From: Sulfuracidifex metallicus DSM 6482 = JCM 9184
GTDB taxonomy: Archaea > Thermoproteota > Thermoprotei_A > Sulfolobales > Sulfolobaceae
Length of the DNA stretch: 64,000 nt
Direction of reading: 5' to 3'
Assembly (NCBI GenBank): GCA_032834875.1
Contig: CP135238.1
Location: forward strand, 936,011-1,000,010
Part shown: one piece after another, positions 37,850 to 47,346 of the stretch
Numbering within the stretch: the stretch's first letter is position 1
Layout of the letters: every line of letters starts with the position of its first letter
The notes under the pieces: generated by a model
What the model was told of the DNA's origin: nothing
The model's database searches: none
The model's input: the letters and a program-made list of their open reading frames with translations, nothing else
Position numbers and translations under genes: made by a program

Positions 37850-38343
37850 AACTACCGGTAGATACGACATTCAGCCTTGATGGTTGGTCCAATGAGGTAT
37901 ATGAGGTAGATGGGTATCTCTTCCTGAAGGAAGAGATCAAGCCGCACAGAAAGTTCGTAGGGAATGGAAAGAAGGTTCTCGAAGTATGTTTGGGGAGAAC
38001 AGCTTCTCTCGCCTTCTTTAAGAGGATCAGTAACAAAGAGAGTGGCTTCGAGATAGAATGGGGAGTAGGAGATCAAGTTTGAAGGAGAGTTAAGTAGGCT
38101 AGGAAAGAGGAGAATGTATTTCACTGGCATGATGATACGTTAGCCTTTGTCATAGGAATAAATCTTGCCAGCATATAGTGAAAAATATTTCGGATCTTCA
38201 GGGGGAGAAGGACAGTGGACCTATAGTTCCACGCTGACGTTGCGACTGAGATTGTGGAGGATTGGACAAATGGGCATAAAGGCGAGGAAAGACTGGTAGA
38301 AGACATCAGGACAGTAGAGGATAAACTGAGAGAGTTAAGATAA
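37850..38343 (+). pseudogene. Decayed gene of unknown family
   Basis: Plus-strand frames here read like protein but are broken. 37850-38082 encodes about 76 codons (VDTTFSLDGWSNEVYEVDGY..., KVLEVCLGRTASLAFFKR, ends with TGA). Further on FHWHDDTLAFVIGINLA ends in TAG, and 38227-38343 encodes 38 codons (DVATEIVEDWTNGHKGEERL..., ends with TAA). No start codon and at least three interruptions. The family is not recognised. The rest of the 37559-38653 gap holds nothing clear. Confidence 0.4.
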
Positions 38344-38653
38344 GATAGGAGTTACTAAGCCGCTGGTTAAGCCTATAACCGGTCGCAAAGGTTATATTTT
38401 ACTATTTCCCGATAGTAAATTATCTTGTGACTTACTTTAAAAATTTTTATCGTACTTTGATATTTTACCTACCTTTAATCTAACATCTATCGAATTTTAA
38501 GAAAGTTAGATGATAAATTTAACATCTAAGGAAATTGAAGAATTCCACAAAGCATCATTAAGATAATATCCCGTTCCTGAAAAGAAGTTTCAATGAATCT
38601 AAACGGCTAAATATCTGCCGAAAGCAAGGCTGAAGTTGTACGTTACTCAAATA

Positions 38654-39832
38654 TCATTGGGGCTCTAACCAAATGGCTAACCTCTTAAACGCCATGGCTC
38701 CCAGCAACGTGGTGAGTATTGCCATTAATACTAAAGCAGTGAACTCACCTTGTGAAACTGCACCAAATGACTCGCCTATGGAGGCTACCACTAAGCCTGT
38801 CTCTCCCCTAGGGGTCATGCCCACTGAAACTGCTAATGATGACCTAAAATTCCTCAAACTAAAGTAGGCAAAGGGGAATACCCCTATCATCTTAAAGACC
38901 ATCGCTATGATGGTGAGCTCTAAACCTAACTCTAGGACATTAAAGCTTATTCGTAAAACATCAACTTGTAAACCTACCACGACAAAGAAAATAGACCCGA
39001 AAACGCTGAGTAGGGTCTCCGAGATCCTCCTTATCTCCTCCCTTTTGGTGCTCTCGGCCAGGGCTACACCAGCCACGAAGGCTGATATAATTGGCGAGAA
39101 CCCAAGGGCTGTCATAATTGCAGTGAGGCCGAAAAGGACGACGAAAGGGAACTCCTCCACGTACTGTGTGCCTATCCTGTTTGCTATTCTTGGAATCAGT
39201 ATGACAGATACAAGGAAAATAGTAACCCAAGCCAATAGGTAGAAGGTTATTGTTCTAATTAGCTGGATTGCTGTCAATCCTGTACTACTGATTGAGGCCA
39301 GGACAACAGAGAAGAGAATCAAGTCAACTATATCGTCTGTGGAGGAGGCTGCAATAAGATAATTGATAGCCCTCCCATGAAGCCTCATCTCCATTAACGT
39401 TGAAACAACTGCGGCTAGACTCGTGGCTCCCAATGCTGTACCCACGATAAGGGACGGGGTGAAACCCAATGTCTCCTTATAGACGATGAACGCCACAGCG
39501 AAGGGAAGTACTGCTCCTACGCTAGCTCCTAGGAAACCCATTACCCCAGCACTCCTGATGCTCGACGTACCATGCTCCAGTCCAGAGGCGAATATAAGCA
39601 GAATCATTGAGAACTCGGACAGGAAGAGAACGTACTGGTTCAAGGAAAAGATGTCTGTACCAGAGATCATATTTATCGCACCTCCCAAGGCGAAAGGACT
39701 TAGGACAATGCCTGTTAGTATCTCACCCACTATGAGAGGTAGACCGTATTTCCCCATGAAGCTCCTGACTGCCTCAGCTGTGAATATGAGGAGCGACATC
39801 TCCAAAAGAGTTAAGGTAACCTGATTATCCAT
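38654..39832 (-). CDS. Cation:proton antiporter (CPA2/KefB-NapA type)
   Basis: 392 residues with about 12 hydrophobic helices. The core is typical of CPA antiporters: GKYGLPLIVGEILTGIVLSP (first repeat), FSMILLIFASGLEHG, and the substrate helix with ASSTDDIVDLILF (about 165-177) carrying the acidic pair that binds the cation and proton. The end MTPRGETGLVVASIGESFG is characteristic of this family. It likely exports Na+ or K+ in exchange for protons, or vice versa, in an acid-loving cell. ATG at 39832. Monocistronic. Confidence 0.9.
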   Translation of the reverse strand: MDNQVTLTLLEMSLLIFTAEAVRSFMGKYGLPLIVGEILTGIVLSPFALGGAINMISGTDIFSLNQYVLFLSEFSMILLIFASGLEHGTSSIRSAGVMGFLGASVGAVLPFAVAFIVYKETLGFTPSLIVGTALGATSLAAVVSTLMEMRLHGRAINYLIAASSTDDIVDLILFSVVLASISSTGLTAIQLIRTITFYLLAWVTIFLVSVILIPRIANRIGTQYVEEFPFVVLFGLTAIMTALGFSPIISAFVAGVALAESTKREEIRRISETLLSVFGSIFFVVVGLQVDVLRISFNVLELGLELTIIAMVFKMIGVFPFAYFSLRNFRSSLAVSVGMTPRGETGLVVASIGESFGAVSQGEFTALVLMAILTTLLGAMAFKRLAIWLEPQ

Positions 39833-39851
39833 GGATTAGGTTTCTAACAAC

Positions 39852-40140
39852 TTAATTAAAAATTAAGGTTACTATGAGGTCAAACTGACTTTCCCCCATA
39901 GATAGCGAGGTTTCCCTCATGGATTCGGAACTACATCTCTCATTTGATGGGCAGTCGAGAGGGTCAGAGACCCCATTTAGATTTATAATTGTAAGAATAT
40001 CACAGTTATTCTTATAACAGTAATTCATACAGCTAAAGTACAAATAGGCAACTTTTTTCATCTTCTGCCCGCACTTGGGACATGAGACTGAAGAATAACT
40101 GGGATTAACGAACTTAATAACCATACCACGCTTCTTTACT
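39852..40140 (-). pseudogene. C-terminal TnpB relic (IS1341-type)
   Basis: About 90 codons that begin with KKRGMVIKFVNPSYSSVSCP and continue CPKCGQKMKKVAYLYFSC, the typical zinc-ribbon end of TnpB, followed by degenerate RuvC-III text (NNCDILTIINLNG in place of NDRDVIAIMNLNG). The first catalytic motifs and the 5' two-thirds are absent and the second zinc-ribbon CxxC is damaged (CMNYC). It is a different TnpB lineage from the relic at 4944-5088. It ends 20 bases upstream of the antiporter gene's start codon. Confidence 0.7.
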
Positions 40141-40424
40141 TGTCATTCATTAGGAGTTGACTGCGTTAGGTTCTACATAGATTTAGCATTATCTACAGGA
40201 AATATAGGAGTTATGATGGACTTTCAGTTTTTAGAGGTTAAACTAACGTTTAAGGAGCAGGAGACATTGCAAAGCCAAACGTCTTTCCTAACGGGGCAAT
40301 GAACGAAGAAAATGCGAAAAACTCCTTAAAATATGAAAATTTAAACTTTTTATTATCCACGGTTATCTGTTATAAACGTTTTGTTTCTCTGTGTTTATTA
40401 TCTATGTCCTCTAAATACTAAGGC

Positions 40425-41258
40425 ATGGACTCCACTAAGATAAGAATGTTGACCGTGTTAAGCGATAATTTTTCTTCTACGATCATTCCTCCCCTTCTGG
40501 GAGAGTGGGGTTTCTCTGCTTATCTGGAAACTGAAGATGTCAAGATATTATATGATGTGGGAAACTCTGGAATACCCGTGCTACATAACGCAGAGAAGTT
40601 AGGAATCAGACTGGAACAAGTGGACTACGTTGTTCTCAGTCATGGACATTTGGATCATACGGGCGGATTAGGGAATTCAAAACTTCTTCGCAAATTGGAG
40701 GGTAAAGTTTTAGTAGCTCATCCTTCTATTTTTGAGAAAAAATTCCTAAATTGGAGCGGGAAATTACAATATATAGGTCTACCTCTCACTGTTGACGAGA
40801 TGGAGAGGAAATTTCACCTTATACTAACCAAGAAGCCGGTGGAGCTGTCCAAGGGAGTGTATTTCAGCGGAGAGGTAAAGAGGTATGGTTACGACGAGTA
40901 CGTGTCAGGACTGTTCAAGGTTTCCAACGATGGTGTCGTAGAGGATCATATGAGCGATGACGCTGCTTTATACGTGAAAACAAGTGAGGGAACCGTGATC
41001 CTGACAGGTTGCGGACATTCTGGTATCCTTAACATAATGAATCATGCAAAGGAGGTTATGAATGATAAGATTTACGCTGCAATAGGCGGATTTCATCTTC
41101 TCTCTTCATCGAGGGATCACGTGGAGAAGGTCACTACTGAACTGATGAATAACGTAACTAAGATAGGTCCTGCACACTGTAGTGGTAACGTGATAAAGTC
41201 CATAGTGGGAAGCGATAGCAAGAGATGGATCGACGCAGGGGTTGGAAAGGGACTGTAA
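40425..41258 (+). CDS. Metallo-beta-lactamase-fold hydrolase (COG1237-type, dihydropterin synthase-like)
   Basis: 277 residues with the metal-binding motif LSHGHLDHTGGL (H-x-H-x-D-H), a later LTGCGHSGILNIM histidine and GGFHLL. These are features of the COG1237 subgroup, which includes the 5'-phosphate synthase of methanopterin biosynthesis (7,8-dihydropterin-6-methyl...). In Sulfolobales a related modified pterin exists, so a role in pterin biosynthesis is plausible but not shown. Starts at ATG 40425 and is followed by a T8 run (41314-41321), a likely terminator. Confidence 0.85.
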   Translation: MDSTKIRMLTVLSDNFSSTIIPPLLGEWGFSAYLETEDVKILYDVGNSGIPVLHNAEKLGIRLEQVDYVVLSHGHLDHTGGLGNSKLLRKLEGKVLVAHPSIFEKKFLNWSGKLQYIGLPLTVDEMERKFHLILTKKPVELSKGVYFSGEVKRYGYDEYVSGLFKVSNDGVVEDHMSDDAALYVKTSEGTVILTGCGHSGILNIMNHAKEVMNDKIYAAIGGFHLLSSSRDHVEKVTTELMNNVTKIGPAHCSGNVIKSIVGSDSKRWIDAGVGKGL

Positions 41259-41313
41259 AAGTTGAAAGGAGGTTGACATCTTGAAAAGGATAAAGAGAAC
41301 ATGAGACCTTAAC

Positions 41314-41321
41314 TTTTTTTT
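41314..41321 (+). terminator. Poly-T terminator after the MBL-fold gene
   Basis: Eight consecutive T, followed by CTTTCTC, lie 56 bases after the stop codon. Archaeal RNA polymerase terminates at such T runs. Confidence 0.45.
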
Positions 41322-41455
41322 CTTTCTCACTGGCGTTAAGGTAAGAAGAGATGAAAGAGGAATTTAACATTCAAATGATAATGCTCAGTAACTCTTTTCA
41401 CATTGACAATTATTGATATAGTATCTCTATCTTCATAAGTCAATCTACGTCTCAT

Positions 41456-41770
41456 GTGGATCATCGTCCAGAAAAAAATTATCCTTTAGGGATCAACCTA
41501 TCTCCAATGAAGATTCTGGTTGTAGGTGTAGGCAACGTATTCATGAAGGACGATGGATGTGGAAGCATTATGGCAGGTGTATTGGAGGGAAAAGTAAAGG
41601 GTGCAGACGTTAGGGACTACGGAACAGGAGGTATCTCATTAACGGACGAGCTCCAAAGTTACGATGTCGTCATAATCTTGGACGTTGCGGCTATAGACGA
41701 GAAGGTAAAGGTATTCGAGGTAGATGACTTTAACGAAGATAAAGTAGTGGAAACTGTTCTCTCGATCTAA
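41456..41770 (+). CDS. Short hydrogenase-maturation-protease-like protein, possibly truncated
   Basis: 104 residues. From MKILVVGVGNVFMKDDGCGS it matches the HycI/HyaD peptidases that trim the C-terminus of the [NiFe]-hydrogenase large subunit: G-x-G-N-x5-D-D-G, where the first acidic residue of the motif binds nickel. The family continues for about 60 more residues with a conserved histidine (usually in a S-x-H motif); here the frame stops after VVETVLSI and nothing similar follows in any frame. Truncated family member or pseudogene. Alternative starts: ATG at 41456 (plus 16 residues) or ATG at 41510, which begins at MKILVVG. Confidence 0.6.
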   Translation: MDHRPEKNYPLGINLSPMKILVVGVGNVFMKDDGCGSIMAGVLEGKVKGADVRDYGTGGISLTDELQSYDVVIILDVAAIDEKVKVFEVDDFNEDKVVETVLSI

Positions 41771-42299
41771 GGATATTTCACAATCGAAAACAACTAGCAT
41801 TTTTGCTGATTATATAACTTGTAGAATTTATTAAAAACGAACCAAGAGTTCCTTTTCCTCTTATTCATTCTAGGTTATGAGTTCGTTATCATTAACCTAT
41901 TTTTGTGTTCACAAAGGTTTAAGACTTAATTTATAGATGAACCATGTTTTAATATATTGTTTCAATTCAAAATTCTCCTCTTAATTCAAAATATAATCCT
42001 TATTACATATTATTTTTATCTATATGAATAAAATAAAAAGTTATATCAAAGTTATATAAGGTTATAAAGATCGTTCCTTAATGAATCATGCAAAACCATA
42101 ACCGATGGGGGAAACTCTAGTCCTTTAGGACGAGTTGAAAGTTAATCATGCATTATTTATGCACTATCACTTCAAAACTCAGTCTCTTTCTAAACGATTT
42201 CTTTACTTGCTCTACTACGGGCAGCAGGAACTATATATATCACATTTTTAATCTATTTGAGGAGTAAAAAACGACTTCACTACGACAGTAAAGTTTTTA
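41771..42299. other. AT-rich intergenic stretch with a small hairpin
   Basis: No gene seen. Around 42120-42131 GTCC-TTTA-GGAC, within AACTCTAGTCCTTTAGGACG, has the same loop as the IS200/IS605-type right ends elsewhere in the window and may be a fourth degraded copy (low confidence). A TATA-like TTTTTAAT occurs at 42294-42301 for the next gene. Confidence 0.4.
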
Positions 42300-42316
42300 A
42301 TTAGGGTTACCCTAAT
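42300..42316 (+). promoter_or_regulatory. Perfect 17-bp palindrome abutting the Ni/Co permease start codon
   Basis: ATTAGGGT-T-ACCCTAAT, eight-base arms around a central T, lies directly between the TATA-like TTTTTAAT (42294-42301) and the ATG at 42317. In a leaderless archaeal promoter this covers the region from just after the TATA box to the start of the transcript, where a repressor would block polymerase. A metal-responsive repressor is the natural guess given the gene. Confidence 0.6.
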
Positions 42317-43288
42317 ATGAATAGTGAGTTTGAAATGGTGACGATAAATCTTTGGAATCCTCAGGAGGTTGACTTTGTAAGTGCTCTAGTGATAGCTTAC
42401 CTGCTTGGAATACTTCACGGGGTTACTCCAGACGAACATACATGGCCTATAACCTTTTCTTATTCCGTAGGTTCGTTTAGTAGTAAAGGAGGAGCAAAGA
42501 CCGGCTTAACCTTCTCATCAGGGTTTACCTTACAGAGAGCTATTCTGTCAGAGCTTGCCTATCTAGCCCTCGCTGGAGTTTTCATGACCACCTTTGCCTT
42601 CGGAGTAACATACGTTATTGTAGGAATAGCCATGTTTGGAGCTGGAATATATATTGCCAAGAAAGGGGGATACTTACATTGGCACTACTTGGAAAGGAAG
42701 CTTGGAGAATTGAGTGGAATACACGGTAAAGGAAGCCAAGTACAAGAGGAGGAATTACAGCACAAGATCAATCCAGCCTACGTGAATGAGAAGGACCTAA
42801 CTAAACCCGTTCCAATCAAGTTAGCATTCTTACATGGATTCATAGCTGGCTTCGGTTTCGGAGCGTTTGCCCTTATCATTTACACCGTACTTGCTCCCTC
42901 CATGCCAAGTCCATTATTGGGTTGGCTCCCTGGAGCGCTGTTCGGTTTAGGCACTTTGACTGCTCAAGTAATGTTCGGAACTGTATTTGCAACTTGGTTA
43001 ACCAGGATGAAGAACCTTACTTTGGAGGGAATTGTAGTAGTTGGAAAGACGATCACCAGAACAGTGTTAGAGTACGGAGGAATAGCTTTCATAGTTGCAG
43101 GAATAGCTATCCTTCTATATCCACCTCTGTTAAATTACAACTTCGTGACTCCAATAAAGGTTCATAACCTTCACTCGCTGGGAATAGGGTTCTTCCTGGT
43201 AATAATTACGGTAATTGTCTTCGGGATTTATGGGTATAAGCAGGGAGTTAAGAAGGCAAAGGAGATGGGATTTGTAAAAGAGAATTAA
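42317..43288 (+). CDS. Nickel/cobalt-permease-like membrane protein
   Basis: 323 residues with about seven hydrophobic helices. The second helix region has LLGILHGVTPDEHTWPITFS, which fits the H-x4-D-(x)-H signature of NiCoT-type nickel/cobalt permeases (usually HALDADH), so nickel or cobalt uptake is inferred. A histidine-rich cytoplasmic loop follows (HWHYLERKLGELSGIHGKG). Membership in the related UreH/TauE-like branch is the alternative. A perfect palindrome sits at its start (42300-42316), suggesting repression by metal. Hydrogenase-maturation genes (11729-12878, 41456-41770) in the window give the nickel a user. Confidence 0.65.
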   Translation: MNSEFEMVTINLWNPQEVDFVSALVIAYLLGILHGVTPDEHTWPITFSYSVGSFSSKGGAKTGLTFSSGFTLQRAILSELAYLALAGVFMTTFAFGVTYVIVGIAMFGAGIYIAKKGGYLHWHYLERKLGELSGIHGKGSQVQEEELQHKINPAYVNEKDLTKPVPIKLAFLHGFIAGFGFGAFALIIYTVLAPSMPSPLLGWLPGALFGLGTLTAQVMFGTVFATWLTRMKNLTLEGIVVVGKTITRTVLEYGGIAFIVAGIAILLYPPLLNYNFVTPIKVHNLHSLGIGFFLVIITVIVFGIYGYKQGVKKAKEMGFVKEN

Positions 43289-43748
43289 GTTGTTACGTTT
43301 AGTATATGTAAATTGTTTTTATATTTTTATGAATATTGTTTTCTATAAGAATGAGATTAAAAGTATTTCAACGTAAGAGATATATTTTTTAAAAAACTTT
43401 CTTACTTCTCTTGTTTTCCTTTCCCTTTGTTTAATGTCGTGACATTTCCTTGAAGCTGCTGGACGTTTTTTTTCCTGGGATGACATAAAGGGAGAACAGG
43501 GAAAACGTATAAACATACTTCCTTTATTCACAAATTATTCCAGCTTTTACATTCTTCATCTAAAAAGGAGATAACGGTATCATAGACTCCAGAATATCTT
43601 GAATTTCCGTCTGTGAAGGTTGAACGTAACATCACTTAAACATAATGTAATTCCCTGAATTATTTGTTATGCAAAAAAACTTGAATATATACTGAGAGAA
43701 GGAAAAGAAATTATTCAAGAGGTAATAATTACTTTTTTCCCTTCAGTC
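43289..43748. other. Intergenic stretch, nothing recognised
   Basis: AT-rich DNA between the convergent Ni/Co permease and hydantoinase B genes. Short T runs (for example at 43467-43474) may serve as terminators on either strand. No gene seen. Confidence 0.5.
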
Positions 43749-45275
43749 TTACTCTTGAGTCTTCTTGCCGTATCCTCCTCCACCCGGGGTCTCAACCACT
43801 AACTCATCCCCAGCTTTAAGGCTCAGCGTTATCTTTCCAGGCATCTCTTTTCCGTTAACCGTTACCCTACAAGGCTTACCCCTCTCTCCTCCCATGAGAC
43901 CCCAAGGCCCCATGATGCACCTATCCGCCAGGATAGAAACCTTAGTTGGATACTTTACCTTGAATCCCCTTACGATTCCGTCACCTCCTCTGAACTTTCC
44001 TTCTCCTCCACTTCCCTCCCTTATCTTGTACGTTGTGAATGTGATGGGGAATTGCCTCTCGGCTATCTCTATTGGTGTGTTCAAGGTGTTGCTCATGTTA
44101 ACGTGAACTGCACTGGGTCCGTCACCGTTAGGCCTAGCTCCGGCTCCCCCTCCCACGGTCTCATAATACGACCAATATTTTCCGTTTATAACTCCTCCCA
44201 TCATCACATTCATCATAGTCCCATGAGAAGCTGCGGGAACGCGATCTGGCAACGCCTTGGACAAAGCCAAGAATACCACGTCTGCAACTCTTTGTGACGT
44301 CTCCACGTTTCCTCCTCCTACTGCAGCTGGCTTTCTCGGATTCAACAACGTTCCCTCCTCTGTGACAACTTCGACGTTGGAGTAGAAACCCTCGTTGGTT
44401 GGAACGTCCTCTAGCATTGATCTGATAGCGAAGGATGTAGAAGAATAAGTGACACCCAAGACTGCGTTTAACGGACCCTCTATCTGGGGATGCGTGCCGG
44501 TGAAGTCTGCCTTAACTTTATCTCCAATCTCCAACCTAACCTTTATCCTCAACATCTCGTCTCCCCACTCCAAGAAGTCCTCGGCCTCATAATTTCCCCT
44601 TGGCCAATCCTTCATCTTGCTTCTAACGAGTGATTCGGTGCGGGAGATAGTCTCATCCCAGCCCTGAAGGGTCTCCTCCATGCCGAACTTGTCCACCAGT
44701 TGGGCAACTCTCTGAACTCCTATTCTATTTGATGCGATCTGAGCATTGAGGTCTCCCAAGGAGAACTCAGGCACCTTGAAGTTTTCCTTTATCATGTTTA
44801 CTACGTCCTTCACCATTTCACCTTTTCTCATCAACTTCACAACTGGGATAACCAGACCTTCCTCGAAGAGGGTTGTGGCTGATGGATTAATGCTCCCCGG
44901 AACGGGTCCTCCTACGTCCACATGATGTGCCTTATTGACTGCGTAACCTAATAACTTATCCCTTATGAAGATCGGCGTAAGTACACCCACGTCATTGAGG
45001 TGAGTTCCAGAAATGTAGGGGTCATTAAACAAAAAGGCGTCGCCCTCTTTAACGTCCTCCAGGAGGGAGAGAACGTTCTTTATCCCTACCCTGAATGATC
45101 CTAAATGAACAGGTATGTGTTCAGCCTGTGCTACGATCCTACCGTTAACGTCCACTATTGCACAGCTATGATCCATTCTCTCCCTTATGTTGGGAGACAA
45201 CGCGCTCTTCTTAAGGGATACTCCCATTTCTTCAGCTATGAATATTGTCGCCTTGTTAATTATCTCCCAGTTCAC
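43749..45275 (-). CDS. hyuB: Hydantoinase/oxoprolinase B-type subunit
   Basis: 508 residues of the HyuB family (N-methylhydantoinase B / 5-oxoprolinase C-terminal half). Typical segments: [53 protein letters not shown] and the glycine-rich end [11 protein letters not shown]-like ([12 protein letters not shown]). With HyuA it hydrolyses a cyclic amide (hydantoin, 5-oxoproline or similar) using ATP. GTG at 45275 follows the hyuA stop closely (AAGGTGA as binding site), so the two are one operon, hyuA first. Confidence 0.92.
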   Translation of the reverse strand: MNWEIINKATIFIAEEMGVSLKKSALSPNIRERMDHSCAIVDVNGRIVAQAEHIPVHLGSFRVGIKNVLSLLEDVKEGDAFLFNDPYISGTHLNDVGVLTPIFIRDKLLGYAVNKAHHVDVGGPVPGSINPSATTLFEEGLVIPVVKLMRKGEMVKDVVNMIKENFKVPEFSLGDLNAQIASNRIGVQRVAQLVDKFGMEETLQGWDETISRTESLVRSKMKDWPRGNYEAEDFLEWGDEMLRIKVRLEIGDKVKADFTGTHPQIEGPLNAVLGVTYSSTSFAIRSMLEDVPTNEGFYSNVEVVTEEGTLLNPRKPAAVGGGNVETSQRVADVVFLALSKALPDRVPAASHGTMMNVMMGGVINGKYWSYYETVGGGAGARPNGDGPSAVHVNMSNTLNTPIEIAERQFPITFTTYKIREGSGGEGKFRGGDGIVRGFKVKYPTKVSILADRCIMGPWGLMGGERGKPCRVTVNGKEMPGKITLSLKAGDELVVETPGGGGYGKKTQE

Positions 45276-45276
45276 T

Positions 45277-47220
45277 TTAGTTCACCTTAATTACAAGGGA
45301 TCCGGTTTCATGAACCTCTGCGCTCCATCCCTCCTTTATTAAGGTAGTAGAGGAGTACTCCTCCACTATGGCAGGTCCTTCAACCACGTAACCTAAGGGA
45401 ATTTCCTCCCTTCTTAATATCTTGGTCTTAACCCACTGACCGTCAAGGAAGACATCCCTCCACCTTACTGAGGGATTTCCTTCCCTCCTAGGCGAAGGTA
45501 GGGATAATGACACTCCTTGCATGACAGCGAAGGATCTTATTGTCACCACTTCTATTCTCCTGTCCAGAAGGAAGCCGTAAGTCGAGAAGTGTTTCTGCTT
45601 AAATTCCTCCTCCACCTTTTCAGGGTCGTTCACTGGAATTGTCAACTCCCAGCCTTGACCCTCATACCTCACGTCAGCAAAGCGTTGAAACGTCGCGTTT
45701 GGAAATGCCTTACGCATTTCATCCTCTATCTCCAGGAATCCAGCCTTTATGTCCCTTGGGTAAGCTATAGACGCTTCGAACTTCATGTCTGCCATCAGCA
45801 TTCCCAACGCACTAAATAGTCCAGGATGCGGGGTCACTACAACCTTCTTAACTCCCATCTCCTCTGCAAGTTCCACCGCGAACTGTGGACCAGCGCCGCC
45901 GAAAGCAAACATTGTGAAGGATGACGGATCGTATCCCCTCTCCACCGTAACCAACCTTATTGCTCTAGCCATTTCCAAGGTAGCAAGAGCAATTGCCTTG
46001 GAGGAAACCTCCACAGGATCCCCCAGAGCTCTTAGTCCTCTCTCAGCCAAATCCTTCCTCAGCTTCATACCCTCAGAGAGGGTGTCCCCTATTCTACCAA
46101 GGAATAGGCTAGCATCCGTTAGTGTGGGTTTGTCTCCTCCCTTATCGTAACACATGGGCCCAGGATCAGCTCCCGCGCTAAGTGGCCCAACTCTAAGTCC
46201 TCCAGATTCATCAACCCATATTATAGTTCCTCCTCCTGCAGAGACCTCAGCCAGATCCACAAAGGGAAATCTGACGGGATACCCAGATCCCTTAACGAGT
46301 CTTCCATAGTGTGTTCTTCCTCCAACCTCATACTCCTGAGTTGTCTCCACTTGATAATTCACTACAGTGCCAGCCTTAGCTGTAGTTCCTCCCATATCGA
46401 AGCTTATTGCGTTTGACTCTCCCATGAGTCGCGAAAGAGCTGAAACTCCAACCACTCCAGCTGCAGGTCCAGACTCTATGATCTGGACCGGTCTTCTGCC
46501 AGCTTCCTCTACATCAATGAGTCCTCCCGAGCTAGACATGACGAACAAGGAGGAGGTTCCCTGAGACTTCAGGGCGTTGAAGAGGGAATCCAAGTAACTC
46601 TTAACTACAGGCATCAACGCTGCGTTCACAACCGTGGTAGAAGTCCTCTCATACTCCCTGGGAGCTGGGGACACCTCATGCGACACTGAGACGTACTTAA
46701 ATTGCCGCTCAGCCAACTCCTTTGCCCTCCTCTCGTTAGACGGGTTAAGATATGAGTGAAGGAACGAGATTGCGATTGATGTAACTCCCTCAGTTTTTGC
46801 ACGGTCCAAAGCCTCGTTCACTTCCTTTTCCTTCAATTCCTCAATCACCTCACCTTCTGGTCCAACCCTCTCAGATACCTCATACCTCAGATTCCTCGGA
46901 ACCAATGGAGTTGGCTTTTGGAAGAAAGGATTGTAAAGCTCTGGTCTGTTCTGTCTTCCTATCTCTATAACGTCTCTGAAACCCTTGGTTGTAATTAACG
47001 CAATCTTTGGCAACTCCAAGTTAACTTGACCCAACAAAGCGTTGGTTGCAATAGTAGTAGCGTGAACCACGGTCTGCGGTACTCCCACCTTCTTGACTCC
47101 CTCCATGACTCCTATCTCTGGCGCCCTAGGTGTGGTAGGACCTTTGTATACTATCAACTTTCCCGACTCCACGCCCACGACATCAGTGAAGGTTCCACCA
47201 ACATCAACGGAGATTATCAT
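45277..47220 (-). CDS. hyuA: Hydantoinase/oxoprolinase A-type subunit
   Basis: 647 residues from the ATG at 47220 ([16 protein letters not shown]); in-frame ATGs at 47238 and 47268 would add up to 16 residues. It is the ATP-binding subunit of the actin/hexokinase-like fold: phosphate-1 motif [28 protein letters not shown] and [16 protein letters not shown]. Family activities are hydantoin, 5-oxoproline or (with another subunit) acetone/acetophenone carboxylation; the two-gene HyuAB form favours cyclic-amide hydrolysis. Divergent from an MFS transporter that may import the substrate. Confidence 0.92.
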   Translation of the reverse strand: MIISVDVGGTFTDVVGVESGKLIVYKGPTTPRAPEIGVMEGVKKVGVPQTVVHATTIATNALLGQVNLELPKIALITTKGFRDVIEIGRQNRPELYNPFFQKPTPLVPRNLRYEVSERVGPEGEVIEELKEKEVNEALDRAKTEGVTSIAISFLHSYLNPSNERRAKELAERQFKYVSVSHEVSPAPREYERTSTTVVNAALMPVVKSYLDSLFNALKSQGTSSLFVMSSSGGLIDVEEAGRRPVQIIESGPAAGVVGVSALSRLMGESNAISFDMGGTTAKAGTVVNYQVETTQEYEVGGRTHYGRLVKGSGYPVRFPFVDLAEVSAGGGTIIWVDESGGLRVGPLSAGADPGPMCYDKGGDKPTLTDASLFLGRIGDTLSEGMKLRKDLAERGLRALGDPVEVSSKAIALATLEMARAIRLVTVERGYDPSSFTMFAFGGAGPQFAVELAEEMGVKKVVVTPHPGLFSALGMLMADMKFEASIAYPRDIKAGFLEIEDEMRKAFPNATFQRFADVRYEGQGWELTIPVNDPEKVEEEFKQKHFSTYGFLLDRRIEVVTIRSFAVMQGVSLSLPSPRREGNPSVRWRDVFLDGQWVKTKILRREEIPLGYVVEGPAIVEEYSSTTLIKEGWSAEVHETGSLVIKVN

Positions 47221-47283
47221 GCGGTAATATATTTTCATGGAATAAAAAGATTTTATGTTTGCCTTCACTGAAGAAACCCCTAT

Positions 47284-47294
47284 CTGTTGAACAG
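47284..47294. promoter_or_regulatory. Short palindrome between hyuA and the MFS gene
   Basis: CTGTT-G-AACAG is an 11-bp perfect palindrome in the 126-bp divergent region. Its left half CTGTTGAA equals the start of the inverted-repeat arms at the MarR promoter (8405-8415). The match is short; it could be a shared operator or chance. Confidence 0.25.
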
Positions 47295-47346
47295 TAAATT
47301 GAATCTATAGTAACGTTTTTTAATAGCTTTCATCAATTGAAGTTCC

